A stretch of DNA of 64,000 bases from Artemisia argyi (GCA_030686995.1 JARVZY010002388.1:248001-312000); one strand, 5' to 3'. Shown: positions 21,559-34,453, counted from the first letter of the stretch. Notes: generated by a model not told the origin, from the sequence alone. Translations and numbers: made by a program.

Positions 21559-21618
<60 letters not shown>

Positions 21619-22221
21619 TACCGTCCTAAAGATAGTATTTTTCATGAGCCATCATTTAGTTTTGCTGCATTAGGATCCAATCGTGATTTTTGCGTTTACT
21701 AATTGAATTCATTAAATTTAAAGAGTTTGCTTGATTGATTGCTGTTTGTAGTTGAACGAAGTTGATAAAAGAGATACGAAAGAAATACAAAGTACTAAGT
21801 AATCAAAAGGCAGCCGTATCTTCTAGCGATGCTTCATAATGCCCTTATTCAATACTAAAATCCAACATACTAAAGCATATCTCCTTAAATCTTTTTATAG
21901 AGCTATTAAAATATGGATATTATATGGTACCTATTTTAAATGATCATATTACTTCCATTGGCTATATTGATCATCGAAATATTATCGTTGCGTATCTTAC
22001 TTATCAATCCTAACTATTACGAGTACTACTCTAACAAAGGTTTTCTATCTGGATGGCAGGGGTTATCTGTATTTCTGGCTCTCATTCTTAAAGCTCTTGG
22101 GCCGCATCGAGAAAGACGCTATGATAGTGATGACGAATATGCTATTGAAGAAGTTCCATTGTTGAGAAATTATGTGAATCAATCCCCTTATGTTGTTGCT
22201 GGCGTCTATGGAACCAAATGA
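18859..22221 (+). CDS. Tetraspanin, TET18/19/20 (TOM2A-like) subgroup, five exons
   Basis: Exons 18859-19013, 20334-20433, 20741-20821, 20983-21087 and 22060-22221 all have GT..AG introns and join in frame to a 200-aa protein. It starts [20 protein letters not shown] (TM1 about residues 15-37). TM2 spans [22 protein letters not shown]3 [20 protein letters not shown] and TM4 [20 protein letters not shown]. The short extracellular loop is [18 protein letters not shown], and the C-terminus carries the family signature [18 protein letters not shown] and EEVPLL. Such membrane proteins organise complexes. Arabidopsis TOM2A of this group also interacts with TOM1 on the vacuolar membrane. The upstream in-frame ATG at 18793 is not used because conserved similarity starts at 18859. 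Reading in the +1 frame from 22208 gives EPNDSWN, like the usual family tail, so the annotated stop at 22219 may follow a small indel. Confidence 0.9.
19085..19510 (+). repeat. Diverged tandem duplication in tetraspanin intron 1
   Basis: About 235-bp direct repeat: 19085-19318 and 19320-19510 share AAAGTAG.GGACTTT.TAAGT, GTTGGAATTTGTTG, TGGGTTATGGTTTTCT and then GATTGCGTTTT..AAACTGTGTTTTGTCT. The shared AGGGATTGTGTTTTCAAA segment resembles a MITE end (GTGTTTGGGATTGCG). Confidence 0.65.
21562..21615. repeat. (TA)n microsatellite in tetraspanin intron 4
   Basis: About 27 TA units. Confidence 0.97.
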
Positions 22222-22820
22222 TTCGTGGAATTGAATAACCAGGTAGATTTTCGATACTAAAAGTGACGTGCCATTGTGCTATCATAGCGTCATGCATACA
22301 TATTGAATATTGAATGAATTTTCAGATTTTCATAAATTATCAAAATTATAGGTTTCTATAAGGGTCAAAATGGGTTGGGTCAGTTTACAAGTGATGATGA
22401 TAGGCTTGGAAACATTTTGAAGGTTTTCATTTGAGGGTTTAAACTTATGACTGCCTGTATTTATTTGCAGGGAAGCAGGTGAACATATAGGACCCTTCCC
22501 TGGCAACGTTAGTGAGAATTGTGATGCCAAGACAACTTTCAGTCTCTGATATCTGGCAGTACATCCAAACAATCGAAACAAGGAACTATGTTCAGTTTTG
22601 GGAAGGTTATATAGAATTTTATTCAAACTTGTTTACTGTAAATTCCTGTTAAATACCCAAACTTTGATGCTGCACAGAAAACTAAATGCAGGTTACAAAT
22701 GTGAATCTTTTACTTATATGCACATATTAGCTGTGTTATCCTTAGTTTCCTTGACATGTTAGGAGTAATTCTGCATTTATTTGGTTTGTGAAATATATGT
22801 GTAGTCCGGTTTGTTGAACT
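22222..22820 (+). other. Probable 3' UTR of the tetraspanin gene with an intron
   Basis: A donor-like CCAG|GTAGAT lies at about 22241 and an acceptor TTTGCAG lies at about 22470, suggesting a 3' UTR intron. The end is not defined. Confidence 0.35.
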
Positions 22821-23457
22821 CCTGGTTTATGCATGGTATGTATTTCTGTAAACGTGAAGTGATGCCGTAAACCCATTTATACTTGTACCTTTCACAGTTT
22901 TTACCTTCCTTCTGTCTCCATGAGTCTTGGTCATGGTCCTAACTCTTATCGATATGTATTGAGCTTTTTGCCATCTCTGCACATGGCTGTCAGACTATGC
23001 TGAAATGCATTTATACTGTGATGTGGCAAGTATCGTTTGTCGGTGCCTCACAAATTGTCATGTTAAAGATCAAGTATATTGAGGATAAAGGTAGGTTATG
23101 CATGGTGTATAGAAGTCTACAATCCACATATGATACATAGAAAGACAAAACTGTGAATTTCATATCTTATCGTGAGACAAAATGGCCCCTAGTGTTGTCA
23201 TATAGTACTTTGTTTCCTTGCACTTCAACTTTGTTTTCTAGTTTATAAGCTTTTTTATGATAGTGTCAAATTGTGCAAAGTGATATGTGTTGGTGTGAGA
23301 ATGAATCTAAATTATAAGAAAAATATACTACTTGTTTATATGAATTCGAATGTTAAAGTATAGAAAAAAAAAATTATTTATACGAGCTCCGTGCAAAGAA
23401 AAAAGAAAGAAAGGGAAATATGATTTAAATGGTAAAAAAAAAAATCATACTTGATAC

Positions 23458-23576
23458 CCAAGGCGTTTAGCCTAGTGGTATCCACTAGCCAAGAGGTTGT
23501 GTTTCAAGTCTCGTTGAAGACACTTGTTAGATAGGTGGTAAAGGAGTGTGAAAAAAATTGTCGTTCTAAAAAAAAC
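23458..23576 (+). mobile_element. tRNA-derived SINE
   Basis: Box A TAGCCTAGTGGT (23468-23479) and a box B-like GTTTCAAGTCT (23501-23511) are spaced as in a pol III promoter. They are followed by a body ending GTGTGAAAAAAATTGTCG TTCTAAAAAAAA, a 3' end typical of plant SINEs. It is truncated or diverged at the 5' side. Confidence 0.7.
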
Positions 23577-25372
23577 TCGCACTCGATGATATGAGAAGAT
23601 ACATTAGATGTTTGTGTGGCTTTATGACTATATGACATGTATCCGATTTCTCATTTCAATAGAATCTGAACATAGACGGAACTTGGGTGAAAATATTGGG
23701 AGGGAGCGCTATATTAGTTAATTTGAGAGGGTCAAAGTTTTACTTTATTTGAATACATATAAGTAAAACCTCAAAGTTGAGAGGGTCGTGACTCTCCTTG
23801 GTCTCCACTAACGTCAGTCCATGAATATGAAAGATGTGAATGGGTGCCAAATAACGAGAGATACGTAAAAAAAACGTCTAATTATGCTTACTTTTTATTC
23901 TAAATCACATATATTCTGCTCATCTTATGTGTACATAACATGTAGTTTGAAATAATATTTGATTGACTTTTTATACCATGTTATCAACATGACATACTAC
24001 AACTGTCATAGCTATCATTCTTTTATGTAAAGTATATTCCTTAAGTTGATTTTTTGCATCATCATATACAACACTCGTGCTGACCCATTGTCATAACTCA
24101 TTTGCACAATATTGAGCTGAATTGCCTGTAAGTATAAAGGTGATTGACTACTTTAAAAAGTGAAGATCGCATTAAGAACTCTTTATGAATGTTTGCTTTT
24201 CCTTTAGTCCCTTTGATGGAGGAGGTGCCTTTTTTATTAAAAGCATTGTTCATGTGGTTAGATGCTTTGATTTTGGTGGACTACTATGTTAAGGTAACCC
24301 GTCGGGTTTTGCAGGGTCTTGGCTTAAACCTGTTTCGTATGCAATAGATATGATGCATTGGAAAACGAAAGCAAGAGAGTTACGCCGAGGATTTGAAAAT
24401 CTAGTTGAAATTTATAATGTGTATGAAAGATAATTCAAACTTCGTATTTCGCCAATGTTTATATGTTTGTAAGCTTATGAAAGATTGATTAAGTCGACTA
24501 GTTGAGAACACGTAGACTGCTAATCTCAATCCGTTATCTTATAATGTGTAGGTTAAGAAAACGGATAGAAGTTTTAAGGGGTTAATCGGAGCTCAATTTT
24601 CTTACACAACCCATCTTAACATTGTAACACACAAAAATCGAGCTTGTAAAAAATGGCGGACACATATGGAATTGCGGAATGCAAGTACAATTTTCAAAGT
24701 TCTAGATAATGATTTTTCGTGTTTAAAGGATATAATCATCCAATCCGGATCAAGTACAACTTCATTACTATTACATAATACAAAGGTTTCTATGATTAAG
24801 GTGAAAATCCACCTAAGAGAAGAAGAAATCCGCAATGATTTGTTATCCAAATGAGGTATATGAATGTGCACATAAGGATGTATACATTTTTATAAAAAAA
24901 ATAATGCACTTTCTCAATAATGATGTTAAAATTTCTACGCCCAATCAGAAGAAACAGATATGAAACAACACATTCTAATGATACACTTAATAGTTAGATC
25001 ATGTAGTATTATTTCTATAATAAACATGGAGATAGTGGTAGAACATGTTTATTTACTCTCTATGTTTATAGGTTTTTAAAGCATAATGGAATGTATGTGA
25101 CTCATTATTGTCCTTCGTGTTTATAATGGATGATGCACCATATGACCTAACTGTGTTGTTGTTTATTTACTCTCTATGTTTATAGAACTAAAATATCTTT
25201 GGGGATAATTTTTTTCAGAGGAAACGTAATGCAACACAATCAATTCAAGAATGTTCTAAAGTGGCCATTAATTGTAAAACACTCGAAATTAATCTTCTTC
25301 AAAGAAATATTCTTTTTGCATTTTTTTTAATCTTTTTTATTGATAACCTAGATGTAAAGCTGCATTGCGTTT

Positions 25373-25755
25373 CCGAGTTTTAATTTTAAAAGAAAAGAAA
25401 AGAAATGGGAAGAAAATGAAATAAATTTGTGTTCCCGAGTTTTTTCAAGAGAGAAGAAAGAAGAAGTAAAAAGAAAATTTGGTTGTATTTCTCTCCAAAA
25501 CTTTTTTTCCCAAAAGTGGAATGATTTGGGAAGAAAGTATATTAGGAAACTTTTTAATTAAATAATGACGTAAATACTCTAAAATAAAACATAAATTTTG
25601 TATATAACAAAGGGTTAAATTGTAAAATCATCAATTTTCTCTTCTTTTCTCTCTTAACTCGAGAACACGGTATATAAAAATAAATTACATTACTCTCCTT
25701 TTCTATTTTATCCAATTTTGTCTCTTCTCTTCTTTTCTTTCATCTTAAAACTCGG
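25373..25755. mobile_element. MITE-like element with CCGAGTTTTAA inverted ends
   Basis: CCGAGTTTTAATTTTAAAAG at the left pairs with TTAAAACTCGG at the right, with purine-rich to pyrimidine-rich symmetry inside (AAAGAAAAGAAA versus TTTCTTTTCTTC). No coding. The target duplication is unclear. Confidence 0.55.
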
Positions 25756-25908
25756 GTTTAACATACTAGCGGTTAGATGATGGTGAATGTGGACTTGGAG
25801 CTTATAAGAGCTGGAATTAGTAAAAGCTAGAGCTGGATCAGAGCTAAAACTTTATTTTTAAACATATTTGACAAAATAGTTGGAACCGGAGTTTGTGAAT
25901 GTAAATTG

Positions 25909-25909
25909 A

Positions 25910-25936
<27 letters not shown>
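25909..25936. repeat. Poly-A tract
   Basis: 28 consecutive A. Confidence 0.95.
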
Positions 25937-25940
<4 letters not shown>

Positions 25941-26540
25941 ATTCAAAATATTTATCAATATTATTTGAAAGGTATTAATATAATTTGGTATTTCAAAGGC
26001 TCCTACATTTTTCAAAAGCAACTTCAATTAGCTTCTAAAAGAATAGCATCTCGAATTAAAGGCACCTAAATATTTTGTTGTCAAACAAAATTATGTTAAA
26101 AGCTAGCTTATTTAAAAGTTTCAGCTCTCATAAGCTCTTAAAACTTTGCGCCAAACATACTTTTTGGTGTGGAACAATTGTCTCGATTTCAAAATGGGAT
26201 TGGTTTTCTTTTTGTAAAGAACTGTTTGAAACCTGTAAAACTCTAAATTCAAATTTTCGGAAGTAGGGATCAGCTCTATCCCTTCCTGTACGGATCGGTA
26301 TCGATCTCAAATTCATCGAGAAAGAAAAACTGAGACCAAACTCACTCATGAATCATGAACATAACATTCTAGTCGGTATCGTCATTGGTTCAATACCTAT
26401 TTCATGTATTTATTGACTATAACGTATGTGTACCGATTAATTTAAAAGAAAGAAGATTGCAATAAAAACTAAAAACTTAAAAATGAAAATTGAATGCCAG
26501 ACCATATAGGCATATAGGTTATGTTTTTAGATGTGATTGA

Positions 26541-27065
26541 CAAGGTTGTAAAAATCGTTAGGCGCTTGTGAGACGGTTGGGTATCGCCTAGCGATTAATC
26601 GGTTAGGCGGGGATTAATCAGGGATTAATCGGATTGGATTTTTTATACACAAAATTGTAATTTTAAATATTATATAATATTATATGTATGAGATAAGTAT
26701 AGTGCATCAAAGTTCAAGTGTTCAAATATAAACATAATACATAATTCTTCAAAGTTCAAAATCAAATATAGATATTACTCGGTTTTGACCATTTTTAAGC
26801 TATCATTGACCAATTTTGTCCGATTAATCGGTTTGTTTTAAGCAATTTTGTCTGATTTTTAAGCGATTTTGTTGATCGATTTTTAAACGATTTTGTCTAA
26901 TTAATCCGATTAGACCGATTTTGTCCGATTAATTAGTTTGTTGACCAACTTTTAAGTGATCTTTGACCAATCCGATTAAATAGGCCGATTATGATAAATC
27001 TGGACGCTTAGTTATTGATCAACGATTATGCGTCGATTAATCCTGAGCCAATTTTTACAACAGAG
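26541..27065. mobile_element. hAT-type MITE, 525 bp
   Basis: Inverted ends share GTTGTAAAAAT(C/T)G. A perfect 8-bp target duplication GTGATTGA flanks it (26533-26540 and 27066-27073), the hallmark of hAT insertions. The body is rich in CGATTAATCGG and GATTTTGTCCGATTAAT subrepeats and has no ORF. Confidence 0.85.
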
Positions 27066-27586
27066 GTGATTGATGTCCTATCTAACTCAAGAGTTAGAAA
27101 GAGATGTTGTAAGACCCCATATATATGTTGTAGTCCAACTACGGGAATGTTGATGTATAGGATAAGAAAAGTTCATGACTAATTTAGTAAGTGGTTAATC
27201 TAGTCATATCTTTACACCACTTAATGAGTGAGCAGAAACATTTGTTTTATCATAATGGATAGGTTCACAAAAATTTATCTCTCAATTAAGTGGATAATTT
27301 AGTAATATCTGCAAACCACTTAATTTAGTAAACATGAGATGATCGGTATAAGTCCCATATGTACACACCGAAATTGAGGGAAAAGGGATACTGAATCCCG
27401 TACCGATTTCCTTGATGGGTATCAGTTTGGCACGAGGCATGTTCAAGATCGGTATTCATGCCATATGCTCATCCCTAAACTCTAGTACGTTACATATTGT
27501 TTAAAAGTTATTTTGTGACAGAAGTAAACGAATCTCTTGCATAAATCAACAATTTCAAGCCATGATGTATGAACCATTTTAAACTG
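27066..27586. other. Unassigned intergenic spacer
   Basis: AT-rich. It holds two diverged copies of a CACTTAAT..GTAA phrase (about 27190-27330). No gene. Confidence 0.4.
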
Positions 27587-27774
27587 GGGGGTGTTTGGTA
27601 TGAGGGTATGAGTATTAAGAAATGACTTTCATTCTCATTGATTATTTGGTTGGTGGGTTTGATATTCAAATATAGGTATCAAACCTCAAAAATATGCATT
27701 TTCTAAACCCATGGGTTTGTAAACCCATTCCAATTCTCATTCTCATAGTAATCTACTTGTTGAACCAAACGCTC
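27587..27774. mobile_element. MITE-like element with GTGTTTGGT ends
   Basis: GGGGGTGTTTGGT at the left, ACCAAACGCTCC at the right, flanked by CTG on both sides. Small and non-coding. Likely Tourist-like or hAT-like, decayed. Confidence 0.5.
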
Positions 27775-28285
27775 CCTGAATCTTTCAAGTAAAAGAATCC
27801 ATACATATAAATAAAAAAAATACCAACGACAAGAATCGTGTGCGTATACTTTACTAGTAGTTCGTATTGGATTATTTAGCAAACATTGCACATGGTCTGT
27901 GAGTATGAAAAGATACTACACATTGATTTTGTGCATAGATTGAGTGGTCCACTCAAAGATAATAATAATATGAGCATTATTCACAACAATTTAATGCGTT
28001 ATGACCCCTCCATTTTTTGTGTGCATAGTGACTAGCGAGCGGTACCAATAATTTACCTCAACTATAGAACTATTCTTTTTTTGTTTTACTGCCTGTTGAC
28101 TTTTACCCCCAAAAAAATATACTCATATATTCTCCTTTGGTGTAAAATAAAATATAATTTGACAATACATAAACTAAATGCTAGTATAAAACATATTTGC
28201 GCTAGTTCCACTAAGTAATAAATTGGAAATTAATGATGTAAAAGGTCTTTTTTTCTAGGGAATTTGGCTTAAAAACCTTTATTTA

Positions 28286-28511
28286 GGGTGCGTTTGGTAT
28301 GTTGCGGGGAATGACAATGGGTATGAGTTTGATAGTAGTGGTGGGTCCCTCAACTATGAAAGTTTCATTCCCCCTAGTTTTGATGTATATGGAGTATGGA
28401 TAATATTAAACTTTCATAGTCATAGTGGTGGGCCCCCTCAACCAAAACAAACACCAACTATCACTATGATAGTGATAGTTTCATTCCCTTAGTACTAAAC
28501 CAAACGCACCC
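28286..28511. mobile_element. Tourist-like (PIF/Harbinger) MITE, 226 bp
   Basis: Perfect 13-bp inverted ends GGGTGCGTTTGGT and ACCAAACGCACCC, flanked by TTA on both sides (28283-28285 and 28512-28514), the target of Harbinger-type elements. Internal ATGATAGTGATAG symmetry adds a second palindrome. Confidence 0.8.
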
Positions 28512-28514
28512 TTA

Positions 28515-29149
28515 ATTTTTTTGTAATGTTTTGATCTAGCGTCTTGCTAGTTAATAAAATTTTGCCGTTAAAAAAAATAAATTGAAAATTACAATTCTTA
28601 ACACAACTTATCTCTAATGTAACTTGGTACTTTCCATTATATACCCCAAAGTTATTTGATGCAAGATAAGTGACTGGCGAATAATTTTATTAATGACTTT
28701 TATAAGCTCCTGGTCTTATGTTGTGTTTAGCAAGAGGCTTTTAAGGGCTTATAAAGACTTGATCTTATAAAATAAGCTCTGTTTATTACACAAGTTTATG
28801 AACCTTTTATAAGCTATAACTTTCATAAGCTCAAGCCAACATAAACTAGCTTTTAGAAATCACTAAAACTTATAGTAAGAAAAATTACTTAAAAGGCCTT
28901 CAAAATATAATAGATTAAATGATTATCACTCAAAAACTTAAGATACTTAAGATATATGTGAATTTAATTTGATAAAATTTATGTGATTTCAGAATAATAA
29001 ACTTTAGTTCTAACTAATTCGCCAAACAGTTTTACAAATATATAAACTTCAGCCTAAGCTCCAACTCATTTCACCAAACGTAACCTTAGACCTACCAATA
29101 ACTCATCATGTTTTTAAGATGAGATTTAAAGTTATTGGGTGTGTGAGTG
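28515..29149. other. Intergenic with decayed TIR repeat
   Basis: About 28720-29090 begins with a GTTGTGTTTAGCAAGAGGCT phrase and ends CACCAAACGTAACCTT, with AAGCTCATAAGCT-type phrases between. It is probably an old hAT MITE with diverged ends. No gene. Confidence 0.35.
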
Positions 29150-29497
29150 TAGGCGAGATTGCTCACGATCTGTTCGACATCGACTCGTAAACTATTCTAA
29201 ATCGACTTGATATAAACGAGTCGAGCTCAAGCTACTCGCTTACACTTTCGAGTCGAGTTCGAGCTCCATGTGAGCCTTATCGTGCTTTAATTAAATTACA
29301 CTTTACCCTTATATATACATGTACTTACTTAATTTTCATATAATCGATTCGAGTCGAGCTTGAAACTTGAAAATAATTGAGCTCGAGTTTAAAATCTAAA
29401 GCTTGTCGAACTCGAGTCAAGTTTTGAGCTCGAGTTTTGATAGTCGAGTCAAATTCGAGCTTGGTAATACTCAGCTCAACTCGATTCGTTTACACCC
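29150..29497. repeat. GAGCTCGAGT-rich dispersed repeat
   Basis: GAGTCGAGCTCAAG, GAGTCGAGTTCGAG and GAGCTCGAGTTT recur. Ends GTGTAGGCGAGATTG and CGATTCGTTTACAC look like diverged inverted ends. Relatives occur at about 18.6, 37.75 and 40.2 kb. Confidence 0.5.
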
Positions 29498-30713
29498 CAG
29501 TCCACAAATTTTGCTTTAGGCTAACTTCTTTAAACTCCAACACTAATAATCCTTCTAGTTTCACGGATATATTGACGAAGACTTCATCCACGGATCTCGC
29601 CCCTTCTCCAAATAGTTTGGGCAGGATTAAGCACATACATGACCGTTTATGTAACTTATGATTACAAAAATTGTATGATTAGTATAGTTTGTTTCTGATG
29701 ATAGAAGGGCATTATTAACAATAAGTTCATAACGAACATATCATTTTAATCATTAAGTGAACGAAATTAAATTATAGATCCACCAACCTAGCTAGCTTAC
29801 AACACAAGATCAAATAATTTATATTCCCCATGTAATGTATTCTATTGTGTATAAGACGTTGCATGTACGCGGTAAGAAATATGTGCATATGTTAATATTG
29901 GGAGTGTTGGTGGTAAATTACATCTATCTACGTTTGTATTCCATTCGATTTGTGTTCACACTATACTACAAAAGTATAAATGTTAACTATTGAGTATACC
30001 GTTTGTATTTGTCATAACAAAGAAAGATTTGCAAAAGCTTGTGCATAAGATGTTTTTTATTTAAAAGAAAATAGTATTTTGAACAACCTCAAAATACAAA
30101 GTGTAGTTCCATAAACAATGGGTCTTTTGTTTTCATCAGAGTAACATGTTCCTGTGCAAAAGATGTTTTTATTATAAAAAGTAACACTTTCCCATAAGTA
30201 TTACCTAAATCGGAATTCTGCTTATATGATGAAAGAGTTACAGAATTCCTATCATGATGATACTATAGTAGAAGATGACATTACCCTACACTATCTTACT
30301 TATAAAGGCATCAAAAAATTTTTACTTCAACGATGTGGGACAAACGCGACCTATTAAATCCAAAAAACCTTCTTTACTTCAAACATCTCACTTTAAGACT
30401 TCATATTTCAATTAAGTTACCTCTATTTTGGACATGTAATGTCCTTAAGAATATTTCATCAAGGAGTATGTGTAACTCGATAAACGTTAGCATAATGTCG
30501 CAAGTAATAAATAGCAGTGGTGTGGCTAGAAGTTTGTTTCGAGGGATGCCAAATAAAAGTGAAATTGTCATTCCAAAACAATTGAAATCTAATACTTTTA
30601 ATTCTAAGAAGAAAAATAATCTAATACATTAGTAATACTCGTTATGTTTTAACAAAGTCAATTATATAAAACTTATTATGTATTTCGGATAAGACTTAGG
30701 ATCAAATGAGAAA
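29498..30713. other. Unassigned intergenic spacer
   Basis: No gene or element recognised. Two short open frames (29437-29661, 30333-30632) have no family resemblance. Confidence 0.4.
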
Positions 30714-31410
30714 TCTATACTATATAATAAACCAGAATAATTTACAAGCTCTCTAAGCACAATAAATCATTAATGCGCTGATGTGTCTCAATTGTGATTG
30801 GCTGGAGATTTAATGCGTACAACATGCTTATGCGTCTATTTCTTCACACCTATAATGCATCTCAATACACAGTCATACACGCTCCTTATTCATAGTAACT
30901 AATTAATTCGGCTGTTACAAATTATGATTCAATCATCCAAAAATAAACTTTCTTCCTCTCTACGATTCAAACGCATATCATTTATAATCGAATCATCCTC
31001 TCCAATTCAAATTATTCAACACAGGTTAACTCCTCTTCTTCACTTTCACAATCAAAGCTTTTTTGTTATTTTTGAATTAAAATCATATGACTCCGCTGCA
31101 TAATCGGTAAGTTTTTTTCTTATTATGTTACTTTTATTTTGTACCGATCCATTATAATTTGTTCGATTTGTTTGTTTTAAAGTTTTTCCTGTGAATTGGT
31201 TTTTATAAATATGACAAACTAATTGAAAAAAAATTAAAAAAGAATTGATGTGGTTGTTTTAGAAGTTTGTGGTTGCTTCATTTTTTCATGATTTAAGCAT
31301 GTTTGTATCATTGTTCTTTTTAGGCCAAAAGTGTAGCATGTGATGAATCGAACAAATCGAATTTATGTTCTTCAATAATCTATGCACACCACGTGTTTGT
31401 TTAAATGTGT

Positions 31411-31906
31411 GTCAAACTAATAAGCAAACACATGAAATCGAGAGTCCTTCAAATTCTAAAAAGGAGTATGAAGATTCCGCTAAGGCTGTTTCATCGGTAG
31501 GCGTCTCTGAGCCTACACATCCACAATCTAAAGGATGAGGAGATAGTATCTAAATCTCCTGTACTATAGAAGGAAGAACATCCACAATCTACATTGACCA
31601 AAAACACACAAAATTCAGGTTTTATCATGTTCTTTACTACACCAGAATGTCTTATTTTTTGAATAGTTAGCATGATATTTATAACAATGATTATATCAAC
31701 TCATTATTTATGTTTAATGATGTAGGAGTGGCGTGAGCAAGACAGTGTAATAATGTCAACAAAGACACTAAAGAAGACCCGAGTATGCATAAATTGATGC
31801 GTGCAGCTGTTACTGCCATCTCCGCTACTGCAGTTAAGGCATATTCTTGGCAGACCAAGGAGATGACCAGACCCGGCAGCTTGCCACATCATTAGTAGAA
31901 AAGCAG
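31411..31906 (+). pseudogene. SWI3D: SWI3D exon fragment captured by the Helitron
   Basis: Two exons with a GT..AG intron (about 31411-31618 and 31726-31906). Readable segments include SKKEYEDSAKAVSSVGVSEP, KDEEIVSKSPVL, HPQSTLTKNTQNS, and then HKLMRAAVTAISATAVKA followed, after a frame shift, by LADQGDDQTRQLATSLVEKQ. The latter two match the conserved C-terminal region of SWI/SNF subunit SWI3D (AAVTA.SAAAVKAKLLA.QE EDQIRQLA pattern). Frameshifts and at least one stop make it non-functional. In the parent gene this precedes the long coiled coil. SWI3D is a core SWI/SNF chromatin-remodelling subunit. The fragment lacks SANT and SWIRM. Confidence 0.8.
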
Positions 31907-32269
31907 ATAATTAGTTACTGATTAGTTATTCAGTTTCTCAACACGTGATATTGTTTTTCGCAGTGATAAAAAAGTTAGGATTTGCTTCTATAAAATCTCG
32001 AAGTAATGTAGTGATCATGTGGTTGCCAATTTTGGAATAAATTAGAAGCGTTACTCTATCTTCTGTCTGTGTATCCAGGCAAAAATTGTGGCTCTTATTT
32101 CATCACAGTTCTTAAAAACTGGAAGCACACGGTTGTCTATTTTCTGCTTATTTTTTATATATTGTACCTCTTTTATGGTTTTATCTTCTGTTAATTTATT
32201 CATATCAATATTACTCGAACTTAATTACCTTCATTGTTGTTTGTTATTTTTGTTAGGTCATTAAATTAG

Positions 32270-33300
32270 GACTCCGTTAAGAAGTATCAACCATTTAACT
32301 GTGATATTGACTTATCACGAAGCTTCAAAAGAGCAAACTCTGGATGGCTACAATGGTAAATATTTTTGTCTGTTTTCTCCTTGGCTTTACTTATTTCTGA
32401 AAAAAATTAGATTAGGAGTGAAGCTACTATTCATAGTTGTCATCTTTTGATGATTGTTTTGCACTCGCACATTGTGCCACAAGAGATCATGAATTCATGA
32501 TCACAAAGTCATAAGATAGCGGGAAAAGGGGTGGGCACATGGCTGCGCAGTGGGTCAAAACACTTTTTTTGTGAACTTATTAAACTCATAATAAATGATT
32601 AGTTTGTCAACTATAGTTACATGCTTAGCTATTCTGTAATATGAACAATCTAAAGGTTTAAGTAAATTGAGCTAGGAGATTTGTGCTGTGAAATACAGTT
32701 TGGTTGTTATGTTTAACAAGTTTATGTATAAGCTGTATATTTATTTAACCCTTTTGACCCGTTATGGATAAACATGACTTAAATTACCACCTGATGCAGC
32801 AGCGGGTGAATTTGGAAGAAAACTGTTAAACTTAGAAGCTATATAGACCTTACGAGAGGTAGCTTCCTTTTTCATGTTCTTAGCTATTTCATCTTATGCC
32901 GAAATTCACCGAATTGTTTCTGTTGTATAAAATGACTTAACATTACACAGTTGTGGATAGATCCTTTTGGGAAGAGTTTGTGCAATATACACACATTGGA
33001 GACCCTGTTGATGTAACATTTGGTGTGAAGGAATTGAAGGTACTATGATCCTTGTGAAGAGTTTGTGCAACATAAGATTTTTTTCCTCGATTCATGTTTA
33101 CAATAGTTTGTTTGTTTATAATACATGTATATCACTGTTTATAATACATGTATATCACCAGGGGATTTGTTATTTAATCTTAATATCATACATTCTTTAT
33201 CTGAGAAGCAATTATAAATCTTATATGGATTTCTTTTACAGGCATTTCTATCGAGGGATGTGAAGTCAACATACACTTAATTTTTGAGAAAGCAAGCGAG
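32270..33300 (+). pseudogene. RAD9: RAD9 exon fragments captured by the Helitron
   Basis: Four exon-like blocks with splice-like borders. About 32270-32355 reads TPLRSINHLTVILTYHEASK; 32798-32858, after a frame change, reads KTVKLRSYIDLTR; 32951-33039 reads QYTHIGDPVDVTFGVKELK; and 33242-33300 reads EGCEVNIHLIFEKASE following AFLS. In order these match plant RAD9, the large subunit of the 9-1-1 checkpoint clamp (its VDVTFGVKELKAFL and EGCEVDIHLFFEKAG motifs). The exon coding between the first two blocks is missing and several frameshifts exist, so it is a dead, partly deleted copy. It implies a host RAD9 gene elsewhere. Confidence 0.85.
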
Positions 33301-34442
33301 TAAGAAATCTTATGCTCATATGAACATAATGTAGCTTGCTTTTGAATTATTCCTTCAATTTTCTTTATAGAGAGCTTTTGATAATAGATATAACTAGAAG
33401 TTTGCTTTTAGTTTTGAAATTCTAAATATAAGCATTTTATGAAACTCATTCGGGTAAGGGAGCACCGCTGTTATGTTATTATTATTGTGCGATTATGTGA
33501 TATAGACGTGCTGGTATTTCATTATTTTTTGATTTTAGAACGAAACACGTTAGAGTATTTATCTTCAGGATTGTAACTAAAAGTTAGAGGAATTATCCAA
33601 GCTGCGTATGTGATGTCATGTTCACTTTGCAAGTATAAGCATCTGATTTATTTATTTAGTGGTCTAAATATATAAGCTCTACAACCAGAGGTGGCAAAAT
33701 GGGCGATGCATTCTTAAATAACACAAACACTATATTTGGTTGTTAATTTATCGACCTTTTTTTGAAGTAAATTTGATTTAAACTACCACATGGTTTCAGC
33801 CTGTTTCACTTTTGTGTGCAAGTGGATTTAATGATTTATCATTCAGAAAGATAGTTTAGTTGACAAGTCACTCAATAACACATTTAAGGTTTTGGCAATT
33901 ACCTCATTAATTTTACATTCTCTCAACCCATGTATCATAATTTAAAGTAGATTAGGATATATATATGGTGAAACGACGTATATGTCTAAGCTTTATTTGC
34001 TAAGTTACATAAGGTTTTTAGTTACATCAGGTTTTGCTTAAAGATCTTCATCCTCAGGTTTTGTTTGCAATAAAGTAGTTACCCATTTTGATAATCAACA
34101 TTGATAGAATGATATGTTGTAAAATATAGGAGTAAATGTGTCTTATTTAATTTGTGAAAGAAATATTATCAGCAAGATTCAAGAATGTAATTTTCTTCTA
34201 ATTTAGAAGTTGTTTGCTCAAACTAAATAGAGTTGCACATGTCATTTTAGAATTTAGACATAGTTAGTTAAGTCAAACCGTGATTATCACCCTTTAGTGT
34301 AATTACTTGCTACATGGTTTGTGTTAGAAAGTGTATGCATTCTGGTGTAGAATGCCTTCATAAAATATTTCTTTGCTACATGGATGTGTTATTGGATTAG
34401 AACTACTTTCGTACTACATACTTTCTTTTGGTAGATGATGAG

Positions 34443-34453
<11 letters not shown>

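Larger units (their letters stand above)
22821..26540. other. Intergenic DNA with SINE and MITE debris
   Basis: No gene recognised. It contains a SINE (23458-23576), a TIR element (25373-25755), a poly-A tract (25909-25936) and, at about 25780-26170, a diverged AAGAGCTTATAAGCT-type repeat ending GCGCCAAACATAC, like a decayed hAT MITE. A short open frame near 24666-24854 has no recognisable domain. Confidence 0.45.
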
